Of a DNA stretch of 64,000 nucleotides, positions 46,196 through 55,522 are shown piece after piece (the stretch's first letter is position 1; each line of letters starts with the position of its first letter). A program made the position numbers and the translations under genes. Below the pieces are notes generated by a model, which made no database searches, had not been told where the DNA came from, and worked only from the letters and a program-made list of their open reading frames with translations. The stretch lies in contig CAJTFB010000004.1 of NCBI GenBank assembly GCA_910575665.1, positions 1-64,000 on the forward strand. The letters are read 5' to 3'. Origin of the DNA: Eubacteriaceae bacterium. Its GTDB lineage: Bacteria; Bacillota; Clostridia; Lachnospirales; Lachnospiraceae.

Positions 46196-48736
46196 ATGGG
46201 TACGCCTTTAAACTTTCAGTTATCAAATGAGCAGCAGATATTTATAGAAAAAGCATTGCAGGGAGAAAATATTCTTGTAGATGCTTGCATTGGCAGCGGT
46301 AAGACCACAGCTATTCAAAATCTATGTAATGAATTGCCAAGTAAGAAAAAAGTATTGTATCTGACATACAATAAGCTGCTGAAATTAGATGCAAAGTCTA
46401 AAATAAAGAAGAAAAATGTTACAGTAACAAATTATCATGGATTTGCATATGCGATTTTACAGAGGAGTGGTATTTTCGTAGGAATCTCGGATCTTATACA
46501 AACAGTTATCCAGAAGAAGCCAACTATGGAAAAATTCGATGTTTTGATTATTGATGAGTATCAGGATATTGAACAGGAACTGGCGGAGTTGTTACAGTTG
46601 GTAAAAGACTGTAATCCCAATATGCAGATAATTGCAGTTGGTGATATGGAGCAGAAAATATATGATAAAACAACATTAAATGTTGAGTCATTTATGAAGG
46701 AATTTTTGGAAGAACACCTTAGATTGAAGTTTACACAATGTTTCCGATTGGCTAATGATTTGGCAGCATTACTTGGAAGAGTGTGGAAAAAAGAAATAAA
46801 GGGCGTAAATAAATGCTGCAAAGTTGAAGAAATGGCAAGAGAAGACATTGTACTGTTTTTAGCAGAGCAGAACCCGGCGGATATTCTGTGTTTAGGGGCA
46901 AGAACAGGAATGTTGTCTGATACATTAAATATTCTGGAAGAAAGGTATCCGAATAAGTTTAACAAGAACACGGTGTATGCAACAATATCAGATAATGATT
47001 CGATGGGAAAGACGGTACCAAGAGAAGATTCGGCAATATTTACAACTTATGACAGCAGTAAAGGTTTAGAAAGAAAAATCTGCGTTGTTTTTGATTTTAC
47101 GGAAAGTTATTGGAGAACAAGGATATCAAAACCACAGCAGTCGTATATTATTTTGAGAAATATTTTTTGTGTCGCAGCCAGCAGAGGAAAAAATCATATC
47201 ATTTTTGTGAAACCGGAGGAGGAGGCTGTGCTGACTGAAAAAACGCTTTCAACTTTCATACCGGCCAATGAGAAATTTGAAGATTTGGATATCAGTGAAA
47301 TGTTTGATTTCAAATATAAAGAAGATGTGGAAAGATGTTTTTCGCTGTTAAAAACAAGCAAGCTGGAGCAAACAGAACGTTCAATAATAAATATAAAGAG
47401 TACAGATGGTTTAATAGATTTATCGCCTTGTATTGGAATATACCAGGAGGCTGTCTTTTTTGACAATTATCAAATAGATGCAGCTATAAAACTGAAAGTT
47501 TTCTTAAATCCGGAATTAAAACATTTGTATACGAAAGAGGTACAGGAAAGCTCTTTAGATCAAAAAATACTGTTTTTGGTTTCCCTTGAGACAAAGCAAA
47601 AGAGATACAGGACACAGGTGATAACGCCGTTCGTTAATGAAGAACAGCGTGCATTGATCATAGAACGGTTAAAAACACGATTGAATCAGGCCGAGAAGGC
47701 GCAGGTTGAATGCTGGATTGATTTTGGGGGCAGGGAAAATGGAGAAGTAAAGTTTTCAGCCCGGGGATTTGCTGATGCAGTTAAGGACAATATTGTTTAT
47801 GAATTAAAGTTTGTATCGGAATTAACACATGAACATTTTCTGCAGTGTGCCTGTTATATGGTTGCAATGAATCTGCAAAAGGGAATTTTATGGAACACGA
47901 GGGACAATACATCTTATAAAATAGAAATATCGGAGAGAAAAGCTTTCTTGAATGCAGTAGTGAAGGCTGTTACGAAAGGAGTGATTGAAGACTATTATGA
48001 TCCAGATGGAAAACAACTGGAATCCATAAAAAATTCAGTTCGGAAAAATTCAAAAAGAAATGATATGGATAAATTTGCAGTAATCGATATTGAGACAAAC
48101 TGGGATGATGAGGTAATGTCGATAGGCGTAGTAGTTGCTGATGCAGAGACTAAGAAAGAAATTGATTCAGTATATTACATAATTGAACCAGAATATAGAG
48201 TGGGTGGAATGTATTCAAATGAATTGCAATCTGATAAAAAGAAAACTCGTGTTATAAACAGAAGACAGGCTTTAAAAGAAATTAAAGAGTGGCTGAATAT
48301 TTATGGTGTGAGGAAGCTTTTTGCTTACAATGCGTGTTTTGATAAGAAACATTTACCAGAATATTCAGGATATGAATGGTATGATATTATGCGTTTGGCT
48401 GCATATCGCCAATATAATAGGGCTATACTGGATTCTGCTGACTGCTGTAAAACGGGAAAATTGAAACGGGGATATGGCGTTGAAAATATATTCAGAATGC
48501 TTAGTAAAAACGAAGAGTATAACGAAACGCACAATGCTCTTTTAGATGCGCAGGATGAATTGAAAATTATGGAATTGCTGGGATGCGAGATTGGAGAATA
48601 TGATATTGCAGCATTAGGTAAGAGAACTTTGGCTAAAAAACTGCCGGAAAGAGAAAATATTGTGGAAGAGGAAATAAATAATCTAAATAAGAAAAGAAAA
48701 ATTATTTCCAGAATTTTCGGTGTAAGAAGAAATTAA
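46196..48736 (+). CDS. SF1 helicase - RecB-like nuclease - DEDD exonuclease fusion
   Basis: This 846-residue protein combines three activities. Residues 1-370 are a UvrD-type superfamily 1 helicase: Walker A GSGKTT (33-38), Walker B IIDEYQD (118-124), a TTYDSSKGLE motif and VAASRGKNHIIF motif VI. Residues about 500-585 are a RecB/PD-(D/E)XK-like nuclease: GFAD (Asp527), YELK (Glu536, Lys538), then LQCACYM. Residues about 625-800 are a DnaQ-like 3'-5' exonuclease: DIE (Asp631, Glu633), YNACFDKKHL and HNALLDAQDE. The combination suggests foreign-DNA degradation. The AT-rich coding DNA and defence-like neighbours support acquisition. No partner gene is clear. Confidence 0.85.
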   Translation: MGTPLNFQLSNEQQIFIEKALQGENILVDACIGSGKTTAIQNLCNELPSKKKVLYLTYNKLLKLDAKSKIKKKNVTVTNYHGFAYAILQRSGIFVGISDLIQTVIQKKPTMEKFDVLIIDEYQDIEQELAELLQLVKDCNPNMQIIAVGDMEQKIYDKTTLNVESFMKEFLEEHLRLKFTQCFRLANDLAALLGRVWKKEIKGVNKCCKVEEMAREDIVLFLAEQNPADILCLGARTGMLSDTLNILEERYPNKFNKNTVYATISDNDSMGKTVPREDSAIFTTYDSSKGLERKICVVFDFTESYWRTRISKPQQSYIILRNIFCVAASRGKNHIIFVKPEEEAVLTEKTLSTFIPANEKFEDLDISEMFDFKYKEDVERCFSLLKTSKLEQTERSIINIKSTDGLIDLSPCIGIYQEAVFFDNYQIDAAIKLKVFLNPELKHLYTKEVQESSLDQKILFLVSLETKQKRYRTQVITPFVNEEQRALIIERLKTRLNQAEKAQVECWIDFGGRENGEVKFSARGFADAVKDNIVYELKFVSELTHEHFLQCACYMVAMNLQKGILWNTRDNTSYKIEISERKAFLNAVVKAVTKGVIEDYYDPDGKQLESIKNSVRKNSKRNDMDKFAVIDIETNWDDEVMSIGVVVADAETKKEIDSVYYIIEPEYRVGGMYSNELQSDKKKTRVINRRQALKEIKEWLNIYGVRKLFAYNACFDKKHLPEYSGYEWYDIMRLAAYRQYNRAILDSADCCKTGKLKRGYGVENIFRMLSKNEEYNETHNALLDAQDELKIMELLGCEIGEYDIAALGKRTLAKKLPERENIVEEEINNLNKKRKIISRIFGVRRN

Positions 48737-48769
48737 ATACTGAGCGATTAAATATTAAAATGACATTTT

Positions 48770-49268
48770 CGGATATTGCTTTTATGTGCAAAAATATTAT
48801 GACGGGAACAATGAGAGTTTTGATGGACTTGAAGTGCCAGAGCATTTGCAGGCGAGGTTTGAGAAATATAAGGTATGGGCGGTTAAATATTATGAAGAGT
48901 AGGTGATGTGTTTGAATTTGATGGGATTTTTATACGGGTGATGGAAGAACTGTCAGGCGCAGGTGTGCCGATTGTGCTTAAAGGAGCGATGGTTCAATAC
49001 TGTTGATCCGGCGACGAAGGAGTTTGATCAGCACCTGGAGCGGAATGATCATGGATTTATACAGGGAAAAACGAAATTGGGAAAGTACATGTGCCAAAGT
49101 CTTCATTTTGATATAAGAAGAACAGATCTGTATTGGAAGATTCAGCATTTATATGAGACACAAAGCCGGCTTGAAGAGTTATTTCTTGAGCATAGGTTGA
49201 ATGGAGACGAAAAAGATTTTTATATCGTCGAACATCATGTTAAAAAAGTACATACAAGACGCATTTGA
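48770..49268 (+). pseudogene. Mosaic of gene scraps including an AbiEii-like remnant
   Basis: Three open pieces in different frames are seen. The first reads FYVQKYYDGNNESFDGLEVP and ends in VKYYEE. The second (about 48908-49002) reads FDGIFIRVMEELSGAGVPIV then LKGAMV, the start pattern of AbiEii/AbiGii-type nucleotidyltransferase toxins. The third (about 48996-49268) reads ATKEFDQHLERNDHGFIQGK and ends VKKVHTRRI, unassigned. None has a ribosome site and an intact frame. Probably debris of defence genes next to an IS copy. Confidence 0.5.
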
Positions 49269-49277
49269 AAAAGGTGA

Positions 49278-50634
49278 GTGAGAGCAGTAATAATAAACCA
49301 GGTTTACCATCAGTGCGGGTCAGTGACAGAAACAATCCGTGTTCTGGGCTATCCTACTAGAAGATCCCTATACACATGGATTGAGAATGAGGGCATCCCC
49401 AAGCCCCCGCGGAAAGGATTAACCCATGTCAATACGGCGGGGCATCCGAGAAATCCATCCCTTGAAGTAAAAATGGACGCACTACACCGTTGCTTTGAGC
49501 TGGGAGAAAGTATAAAATCAGTATCAGAGGAGATCGGGTACACCAGGGCGAGTATATATGCCTGGCGGAAAAAATATCTACGCGGAGGTACTGCTGCTTT
49601 GAAAAACGATAAAAATATACCGCCGGACACCCTGAAAGAGGGAAACACTCCGGCACCAGCCAATGAGATTGAACAGCTCCATGCGCAGATGCAGGATATG
49701 CAGATGGAGATTGACATATTGAAAGAAACCATCAATGTCCTAAAAAAAGACCCCGGCATCGACCAGAGCGCCCTGAAAAACAGGGAAAAGGCAGTGATCG
49801 TCGATGCCCTGAAAGATAAATACCCACTGCCGTCCCTTTTGAAGAGGGTTTCCCTTTCCAAAAGCAGTTATTATTATCAGAAGGCAGTTTCACGCCAGGA
49901 AGATAAATACAACAGCATCCGCAGGAAGATCACAGAATTATTCCATGAAAATGCGGGACGCTACGGATACCGGCGGATCCATGGCCTTCTAAAACGGGAA
50001 GGGATTACCCTTTCTGAAAAAGTGGTCCGGCGGCTCATGCAGGAGGAATGTCTTGGGGTAAAGGCCAAAAGACGACGAAAGTACAGCTCTTATCAGGGAG
50101 AAATCTCCCCTTCAGTACCCAATGTGCTGGAAAGGGACTTCCATGCAGACAGGCCAAATGAGAAATGGCTCACGGACATTACCGAGTTTGCCCTGCCAGC
50201 GGGAAAAGCCTACCTTTCACCAATCGTAGACTGTTTTGACGGCATGGTTCCCTGCTGGAAATTGGAACAAGCCCGGATGCCGCCCTGATAAACCGTATGC
50301 TCGACCAGGCAATATCCGGTCTGGAGAAAGGTGAGCGCCCCCTTATCCATTCGGACAGGGGATGCCATTATCGCAGGCCGGGCTGGATCAGGCAGGGCTT
50401 GAACGCTCTATGTCAAAGAAAGGATGTTCCCCTGACAATTCTGCCTGTGAAGGACTGTTTGGTCGTCTAAAAAACGAAATGTTTTATAACAGGGACTGGG
50501 CAGGCGTCAGCATCCAGGAATTCATTGACATACTGAATGAATATCTGATATGGTATAACGAAAAGAGAATCAAAATATCACTTGGAAATATGAGCCCAAG
50601 GGAGTACAGACAGAGCCTTGGATTGGTGGCTTAA
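49278..50634 (+). mobile_element. IS3-family transposase copy, frameshifted and lacking its left end
   Basis: The first frame (49278-50288) encodes an HTH part (VYHQCGSVTETIRVLGYPTR, TRASIYAWRKKY), a leucine-zipper-like coiled coil (EQLHAQMQDMQMEIDILKET) and the start of the DDE catalytic core (NEKWLTDITEF). A one-base loss in tggaaattgg shifts the frame after CFDGMVPCWK. The middle core (HSDRG) is in another frame, and the C-terminal core (SPDNSACEGLFGRLKNE, catalytic Glu) is in a third (50362-50634). Both shifts make it inactive. The right end probably lies near 50655-50690. No matching left terminal repeat was found near 49250, so the copy is truncated. Confidence 0.85.
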
Positions 50635-50725
50635 CCAGTCCAGGAAAATGTCCGCACCCCCTTCTCGATTTCAACAAACATTCTAGAAATCCTCGCTGGG
50701 TTCTTATTTTATCTTAGCTCGATGG

Positions 50726-50770
50726 TGCCATCAAGCTAGCTTGGCGGATTCAAATCCGCGCCACCTGGCT
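50726..50770. repeat. Palindromes after the carB stop
   Basis: tagctcgatgg and ccatcaagcta (50726-50749, one wobble) and gcggattcaaatccgc (50753-50768) can each form a hairpin downstream of carB on the minus strand. The tract resembles the 3' half of a tRNA but does not fold as one. Confidence 0.5.
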
Positions 50771-50784
50771 AATATCATTTAAAC

Positions 50785-53700
50785 TTATTTATCCGTAATC
50801 TCACTGTGCAGTGTCTGCAGAGATTTCACTTCACTTCTTTCATGAGTCTTCACATAGTGGATACCGTCAGCCGTGGCTTTGGCAGCGGCAATGGTCGTCA
50901 TATAAGGAATCTTTGCCTTGATGGCTGCTTTTCGCAGATAGCTGTCGTCATGTACGCTTTCCTTGCCCACCGGGGAGTTAATGATCAGCTGGATGTCTCC
51001 GTTGGTGATCATATCCAGAATGTTTGGACGTCCCTCGTAGAGCTTTTTCACCTTTTCCGCAGGAATGCCGGAAGAAGAGATCAAGTCATAGGTGCTTCCT
51101 GTAGCGATGATCTTGAAGCCGTCTTCAGAGAGGCTTCTGGCTATCTCAGGCACTTCCGGGCGGTCTTTGGCATTAACGGAGATTAGAACCGTTCCCTCCA
51201 GTGGAAGTTTGGACTGTACTGCTTCCTGTGCTTTGAAGAAAGCTTCGCCGTAGGAGCGGGACAGACCGAGAACTTCGCCTGTGGAGCGCATTTCTGGTCC
51301 GAGAACCGGGTCCACTTCCTGGAACATATTGAATGGGAATGCGGCTTCCTTCACACCGTAGTTTGGAATGTTCTGTTCCTTTAATTCTGGAACCGGTGAA
51401 GGACGTCCCGTCAGTTCCGCGGTGATGATCTCTGTGGCCAGAGGAACCATGCGGATATTGCAGACCTTGGATACGAGAGGCACGGTACGGGATGCTCTCG
51501 GATTTGCCTCCAGCACATAAACCTTTCCGTTCTCGATGGCATACTGCATATTCATAAGACCTTTGACATGCATTTCCTCAGCGATCTTTCTTGTATATTC
51601 CTTGATCGTTTCCACATTTTCCGGCGTGATATGGACGGATGGAATGATGCAGGCAGAATCTCCAGAATGTACGCCTGCCAGTTCGATGTGTTCCATAACA
51701 GCAGGGACGAAGGCATTTGTACCGTCGCTGATGGCGTCCGCCTCACACTCCAGGGCATGATTCAAGAAACGGTCAATGAGGATCGGACGATCTGGTGTGA
51801 CGCCTACCGCTGCTTTCATGTATTCAGTCATACTTTCATTATCATATACCACTTCCATGCCCCGGCCGCCAAGTACATAGGAAGGGCGAACCATAACCGG
51901 ATAACCGATTTTTTCTGCGATGGAGATCGCTTCATCCACCGTGGTTGCCATGCCGGACTCCGGCATCGGGATCTCCAGTTTATCCATCATATCACGGAAC
52001 AGATCACGGTCTTCTGCCAGATCAATGACGGAAGGAGAGGTTCCGAGAATACGGACGCCGTTTTTCTCCAGCTCTGCGGCGAGGTTCAGAGGAGTCTGGC
52101 CGCCAAACTGAGCGATGACACCCAGTGGTTTCTCTTTTTTATAGATAGAAAGCACATCTTCCAGCGTCAGCGGCTCAAAATACAGTTTATCAGAAGTGTC
52201 ATAGTCTGTGGACACCGTTTCTGGATTACAGTTGACAATGATCGTCTCAAAACCGAGCTTTTTCAGTGCGATAGCCGCGTGGACACAACAGTAATCAAAT
52301 TCGATACCCTGGCCGATTCGGTTAGGGCCGCCGCCCAGGATCATAATCTTCTGTTTGTCTGTGTTTACCGGATTTTTATCCGGTGCGTTGTAGGTGGAGT
52401 AATAATAAGCGTTGTTTTCCGTACCGCTTACGTGAACCCCTTCCCAAGCCTCTTCCACACCCAGTTCGATGCGGTGGCCGCGGATATCCTCTTCCGGGAT
52501 CTCCAGTAGCTGGCTTAAGTATTTATCTGAAAAACCATCTTTTTTTGCCTTGATCAGCAGGTCATCCGATGGCAGTTTTCCTTTGGACTTCAGAAGTTCT
52601 TCTTCCTCTTCCACAAGTTCTTTCATCTGCTCGATAAAGTAGGTCTTTACTTTTGTGATCTCAAAGATCTCATCCACAGAAGCTCCCTTGCGGAGTGCCT
52701 CATACATGATAAAATGGCGCTCGCTGGAAGGGGTGATCAGCAGATGTAGCAGCTGTTCTTTTGTCATGGTGTCGAAATTCTTTGCGTGTCCGAGACCATA
52801 ACGTCCCGTCTCCAGGCTTCGGATAGCCTTCTGGAACGCTTCTTTGTAGGTCTTGCCGATACTCATAACCTCTCCTACTGCGCGCATCTGTGTCCCCAGC
52901 TTGTCCTCCACGCCTTTGAATTTTTCAAATGCCCAGCGGGCAAATTTGATCACGACATAATCGCCGTCGGGAACGTATTTGTCCAGAGTACCGTATTTAC
53001 CGCAGGGGATGTCCTTCAGTGTCAGCCCGGATGCCAGCATCGCCGATACAAGGGCAATCGGGAAGCCGGTCGCCTTGGAGGCAAGGGCAGAAGAACGGGA
53101 GGTACGGGGATTGATTTCGATAACGATGATACGGTCAGATACGGGATCATGGGCAAACTGCACATTGGTTCCGCCGATGACCTGTACAGATTCAACTATT
53201 TTATATGCCTGTTCCTGAAGTCGTTTCTGACATTCCTCAGAGATGGTTAGCATCGGTGCAGAACAGAAGGAATCTCCGGTATGAACACCAAGAGGGTCAA
53301 TATTCTCGATAAAGCAGACTGTGATAATATTGTTCTCTGCATCCCGGACAACTTCAAGTTCCAATTCTTCCCAGCCAAGAATGGACTCTTCTACAAGAAC
53401 CTGTCCTACAAGGCTTGCCTGCAGGCCGCGGGCGCAGACAGTTTTTAATTCTTCTTTATTATAGACAAGACCGCCTCCGGCGCCTCCCATCGTATAAGCG
53501 GGACGGAGTACCACCGGATATCCCAGCTTGTCAGCGATGGAGAGTGCCTCATCCACGCTGTAGGCAACCTCGCTGCGCGCCATCTCGATCCCGAGCTTGT
53601 CCATGGTCTTCTTAAATTCGATGCGGTCTTCTCCGCGCTCAATGGCATCCACCTGAACACCGATGACTTTAACATTATATTTGTCAAGAATGCCCTTCTT

Positions 53701-54009
53701 ATTTAATTCGGCACACAGGTTCAGTCCAGATTGTCCTCCCAGATTGGGAAGCAGGGCGTCCGGACGCTCCTTTGCGATGATCTGCTCCAGACGGTCTACG
53801 TTCAGAGGTTCGATATATGTAACATCCGCTGTCTCTGGATCAGTCATGATCGTAGCCGGATTGGAATTTACCAATACGATTTCATATCCTAGTTTTTTCA
53901 GTGCCTTACATGCTTGAGTTCCGGAATAGTCGAATTCACATGCCTGCCCAATGATGATCGGACCGGAGCCGATAATGAGCACTTTGTGAATATCAGTTCT
54001 TTTAGGCAT
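50785..54009 (-). CDS. carB: Carbamoyl-phosphate synthase large subunit
   Basis: This 1074-residue enzyme makes carbamoyl phosphate from glutamine-derived ammonia, bicarbonate and two ATP, for pyrimidine and arginine synthesis. Two homologous ATP-grasp halves are visible (GSGPIIIGQACEFDYSGTQ; GGGPNRIGQGIEFDYCCVH), and a C-terminal MGS-like allosteric domain is present. AAGGAGG precedes the ATG. No carA is adjacent in this window. Divergent from the GntR operon. Confidence 0.97.
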   Translation of the reverse strand: MPKRTDIHKVLIIGSGPIIIGQACEFDYSGTQACKALKKLGYEIVLVNSNPATIMTDPETADVTYIEPLNVDRLEQIIAKERPDALLPNLGGQSGLNLCAELNKKGILDKYNVKVIGVQVDAIERGEDRIEFKKTMDKLGIEMARSEVAYSVDEALSIADKLGYPVVLRPAYTMGGAGGGLVYNKEELKTVCARGLQASLVGQVLVEESILGWEELELEVVRDAENNIITVCFIENIDPLGVHTGDSFCSAPMLTISEECQKRLQEQAYKIVESVQVIGGTNVQFAHDPVSDRIIVIEINPRTSRSSALASKATGFPIALVSAMLASGLTLKDIPCGKYGTLDKYVPDGDYVVIKFARWAFEKFKGVEDKLGTQMRAVGEVMSIGKTYKEAFQKAIRSLETGRYGLGHAKNFDTMTKEQLLHLLITPSSERHFIMYEALRKGASVDEIFEITKVKTYFIEQMKELVEEEEELLKSKGKLPSDDLLIKAKKDGFSDKYLSQLLEIPEEDIRGHRIELGVEEAWEGVHVSGTENNAYYYSTYNAPDKNPVNTDKQKIMILGGGPNRIGQGIEFDYCCVHAAIALKKLGFETIIVNCNPETVSTDYDTSDKLYFEPLTLEDVLSIYKKEKPLGVIAQFGGQTPLNLAAELEKNGVRILGTSPSVIDLAEDRDLFRDMMDKLEIPMPESGMATTVDEAISIAEKIGYPVMVRPSYVLGGRGMEVVYDNESMTEYMKAAVGVTPDRPILIDRFLNHALECEADAISDGTNAFVPAVMEHIELAGVHSGDSACIIPSVHITPENVETIKEYTRKIAEEMHVKGLMNMQYAIENGKVYVLEANPRASRTVPLVSKVCNIRMVPLATEIITAELTGRPSPVPELKEQNIPNYGVKEAAFPFNMFQEVDPVLGPEMRSTGEVLGLSRSYGEAFFKAQEAVQSKLPLEGTVLISVNAKDRPEVPEIARSLSEDGFKIIATGSTYDLISSSGIPAEKVKKLYEGRPNILDMITNGDIQLIINSPVGKESVHDDSYLRKAAIKAKIPYMTTIAAAKATADGIHYVKTHERSEVKSLQTLHSEITDK

Positions 54010-54046
54010 AAGTTGTTTCCTCCTTGTTCTTTGTCTCTAACTATAT

Positions 54047-54074
54047 ATTATAACGCAAAAACCGAAAACCACAA
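54047..54074 (-). promoter_or_regulatory. Promoter of carB
   Basis: On the minus strand TTGTGG (54069-54074), a 16-bp spacer and TATAAT (54047-54052) stand 38 nt before the carB start. Confidence 0.6.
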
Positions 54075-54104
54075 GAATTTTTTATTCGAAACGACAAAAA
54101 ACAA

Positions 54105-54132
54105 TTGACAAGTCAGTCAAAGTGTATATAAT
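54105..54132 (+). promoter_or_regulatory. Promoter of the GntR/ABC operon
   Basis: Perfect TTGACA (54105-54110), a 16-bp spacer and perfect TATAAT (54127-54132) face the GntR gene. It is the best consensus promoter seen in the window. Confidence 0.8.
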
Positions 54133-54138
54133 AAGATA

Positions 54139-54158
54139 TATACAGTATATACAGTATA
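54139..54158 (+). promoter_or_regulatory. Probable GntR operator
   Basis: Two overlapping copies of the near-palindrome tatacagtata begin at 54139 and 54148, just downstream of the -10 box, at the expected transcription start. YtrA-type GntR proteins bind such TATAC/GTATA palindromes to repress their own operon. Confidence 0.6.
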
Positions 54159-54167
54159 AAGAAAATA

Positions 54168-54275
54168 AGTGAAAAATAAGTTTTCACTCTGCAAGTTTGT
54201 GCGCACGCCCCAAACTTGGTAAGAACTTTTAGTTCTTTGGCGTAAAAGGCGTGCGCGAATGCAGAGAGGGAAAAA
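54168..54275 (+). repeat. Structured 5'-UTR repeat, copy C (before the GntR gene)
   Basis: It has the agtgaaaaataagttttcact palindrome and the aagtttgtgcgcacgcc core, with the right arm ggcgtgcgcg. It differs from copies A and B by an inserted aagaac/gttctt hairpin, and the ribosome site lies just beyond. Confidence 0.75.
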
Positions 54276-54282
54276 GAAAAAT

Positions 54283-54648
54283 ATGAACATTATTTTATCA
54301 AATGAATCAGAACTGCCTATATACCGGCAGATCTTTGACCAGATCCAGGAACAGATCCTTTCCGGGGCGATCCCAGAGGGAGAAGTTCTGCCGTCCATCC
54401 GAAAACTGGCAAAGGAGCTTGGGATCAGTGTGATCACCACCACCAGGGCATACAATGAGCTGGAGAGTGAAGGGTATATTGTTTCCAGACAGGGAAAGGG
54501 AAGTATCGTTCTCGGTAAAAATAATTCCGTTGTCAGGGAGCAATATCAGAAACGCATGGAGGAAGCCTTTGAGGTTATGAAGGTGAATGCCAAGTATCTG
54601 GAAATGTCGGATGAAGAAATTATAAGATATGTGGAGGAACATTTATAG
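54283..54648 (+). CDS. GntR-family (YtrA subfamily) repressor
   Basis: This 121-residue protein has an N-terminal GntR winged helix (about 1-75: ELPIYRQIFDQIQEQIL, PSIRKLAKELGISVITTTRAY, EGYIVSRQGKGSIV) and only a short helical tail, as in YtrA proteins. Such repressors control ABC transporters of the same operon in cell-envelope stress. The start at 54283 fits the AGAGGG site; the repeat lies upstream. It overlaps nothing, but the next ATG starts one base after its stop. Confidence 0.9.
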   Translation: MNIILSNESELPIYRQIFDQIQEQILSGAIPEGEVLPSIRKLAKELGISVITTTRAYNELESEGYIVSRQGKGSIVLGKNNSVVREQYQKRMEEAFEVMKVNAKYLEMSDEEIIRYVEEHL

Positions 54649-54649
54649 T

Positions 54650-55522
54650 ATGAATGCGATTGAAGTGAACCATATGAGTAAACATTTTAAAGATTTTTCT
54701 CTGCAGGATATCTGCTTTTCCCTGCCCAAAGGGTACATCATGGGGTATGTGGGGCAGAATGGCGCGGGGAAGACCACCAGTATCAATCTGATCACGGGGC
54801 TGTATCAGCTGACGGAGGGAAGCGTGCTGGTGGACGGAGTCTCCATAAAGGAGGATCCGGCAGCAGTAAAAGAGAGCATTGGATACATCGGGGATGAATC
54901 TTATTATTACCCGGAGTTCCGCATACGGGACGTGCGGGGGATCATGAAAATATTTTATAAGGATTTTGACAGCAGACATTTTGACGACTGTATAAAGCGC
55001 TGGAAGCTTCCAGAAAATAAAAAAATTGGTGATTTTTCCAGGGGAATGAAGATTAAGCTGATGTTTGCCGGAGTACTATCCCGTTCGACGAAGGTTCTTC
55101 TTCTGGATGAAGCCACCAGCGGGCTGGATCCGGTGACCAGGGAAGAAATTATGGAAATACTGCAGAACTATATCGAAGACGGGGAGCACAGTGTATTGTT
55201 TTCCACCCATATCATGGAGGATCTGGAGCAGATCGCGGATTATATTTTCTATATTGAAAATGGGAAAAAAGTATTCTGTGATGCAAAGGATGATCTGCTG
55301 GAAAACTATGTGGTGGTAAAGGGCGGAAGAGAGGATACGGAGAGGGTAAAGAAAAAAACAGTGATCGGCTTTTCTGAATCGGAATTCGGGTTTTACGGAG
55401 TGCTTCCGGTGGATGAGGCGGCGGGGTTGCCCAAAGAAGTATTGGTTGAGAAAGCCACGGTGAATCAGATTATTGTGGCGTTTCAAAAAGAGGCAAATAA
55501 AAGAAAGGCGGGAATGGTATGA
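54650..55522 (+). CDS. ABC transporter ATP-binding protein
   Basis: This 290-residue ATPase has Walker A GQNGAGKTT (35-43), a signature-like FSRGMKIKL, Walker B VLLLDEATSGLD and a His switch in FSTHIMEDL. It energises the permease encoded next, probably exporting an antimicrobial peptide or lipid. It overlaps the permease gene by 4 nt. Confidence 0.93.
   Translation: MNAIEVNHMSKHFKDFSLQDICFSLPKGYIMGYVGQNGAGKTTSINLITGLYQLTEGSVLVDGVSIKEDPAAVKESIGYIGDESYYYPEFRIRDVRGIMKIFYKDFDSRHFDDCIKRWKLPENKKIGDFSRGMKIKLMFAGVLSRSTKVLLLDEATSGLDPVTREEIMEILQNYIEDGEHSVLFSTHIMEDLEQIADYIFYIENGKKVFCDAKDDLLENYVVVKGGREDTERVKKKTVIGFSESEFGFYGVLPVDEAAGLPKEVLVEKATVNQIIVAFQKEANKRKAGMV

Noticed and set aside
50726-50770. A tRNA gene near the carB end
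   Set aside because: The gcggattcaaatccgc piece resembles a T-arm, but pairing in the acceptor and D arms fails, and the arm has an A-C pair where G-C is required.
54047-54160. PyrR-type attenuator upstream of carB
   Set aside because: The leader is only about 38 nt and holds no PyrR-binding loop or terminator.
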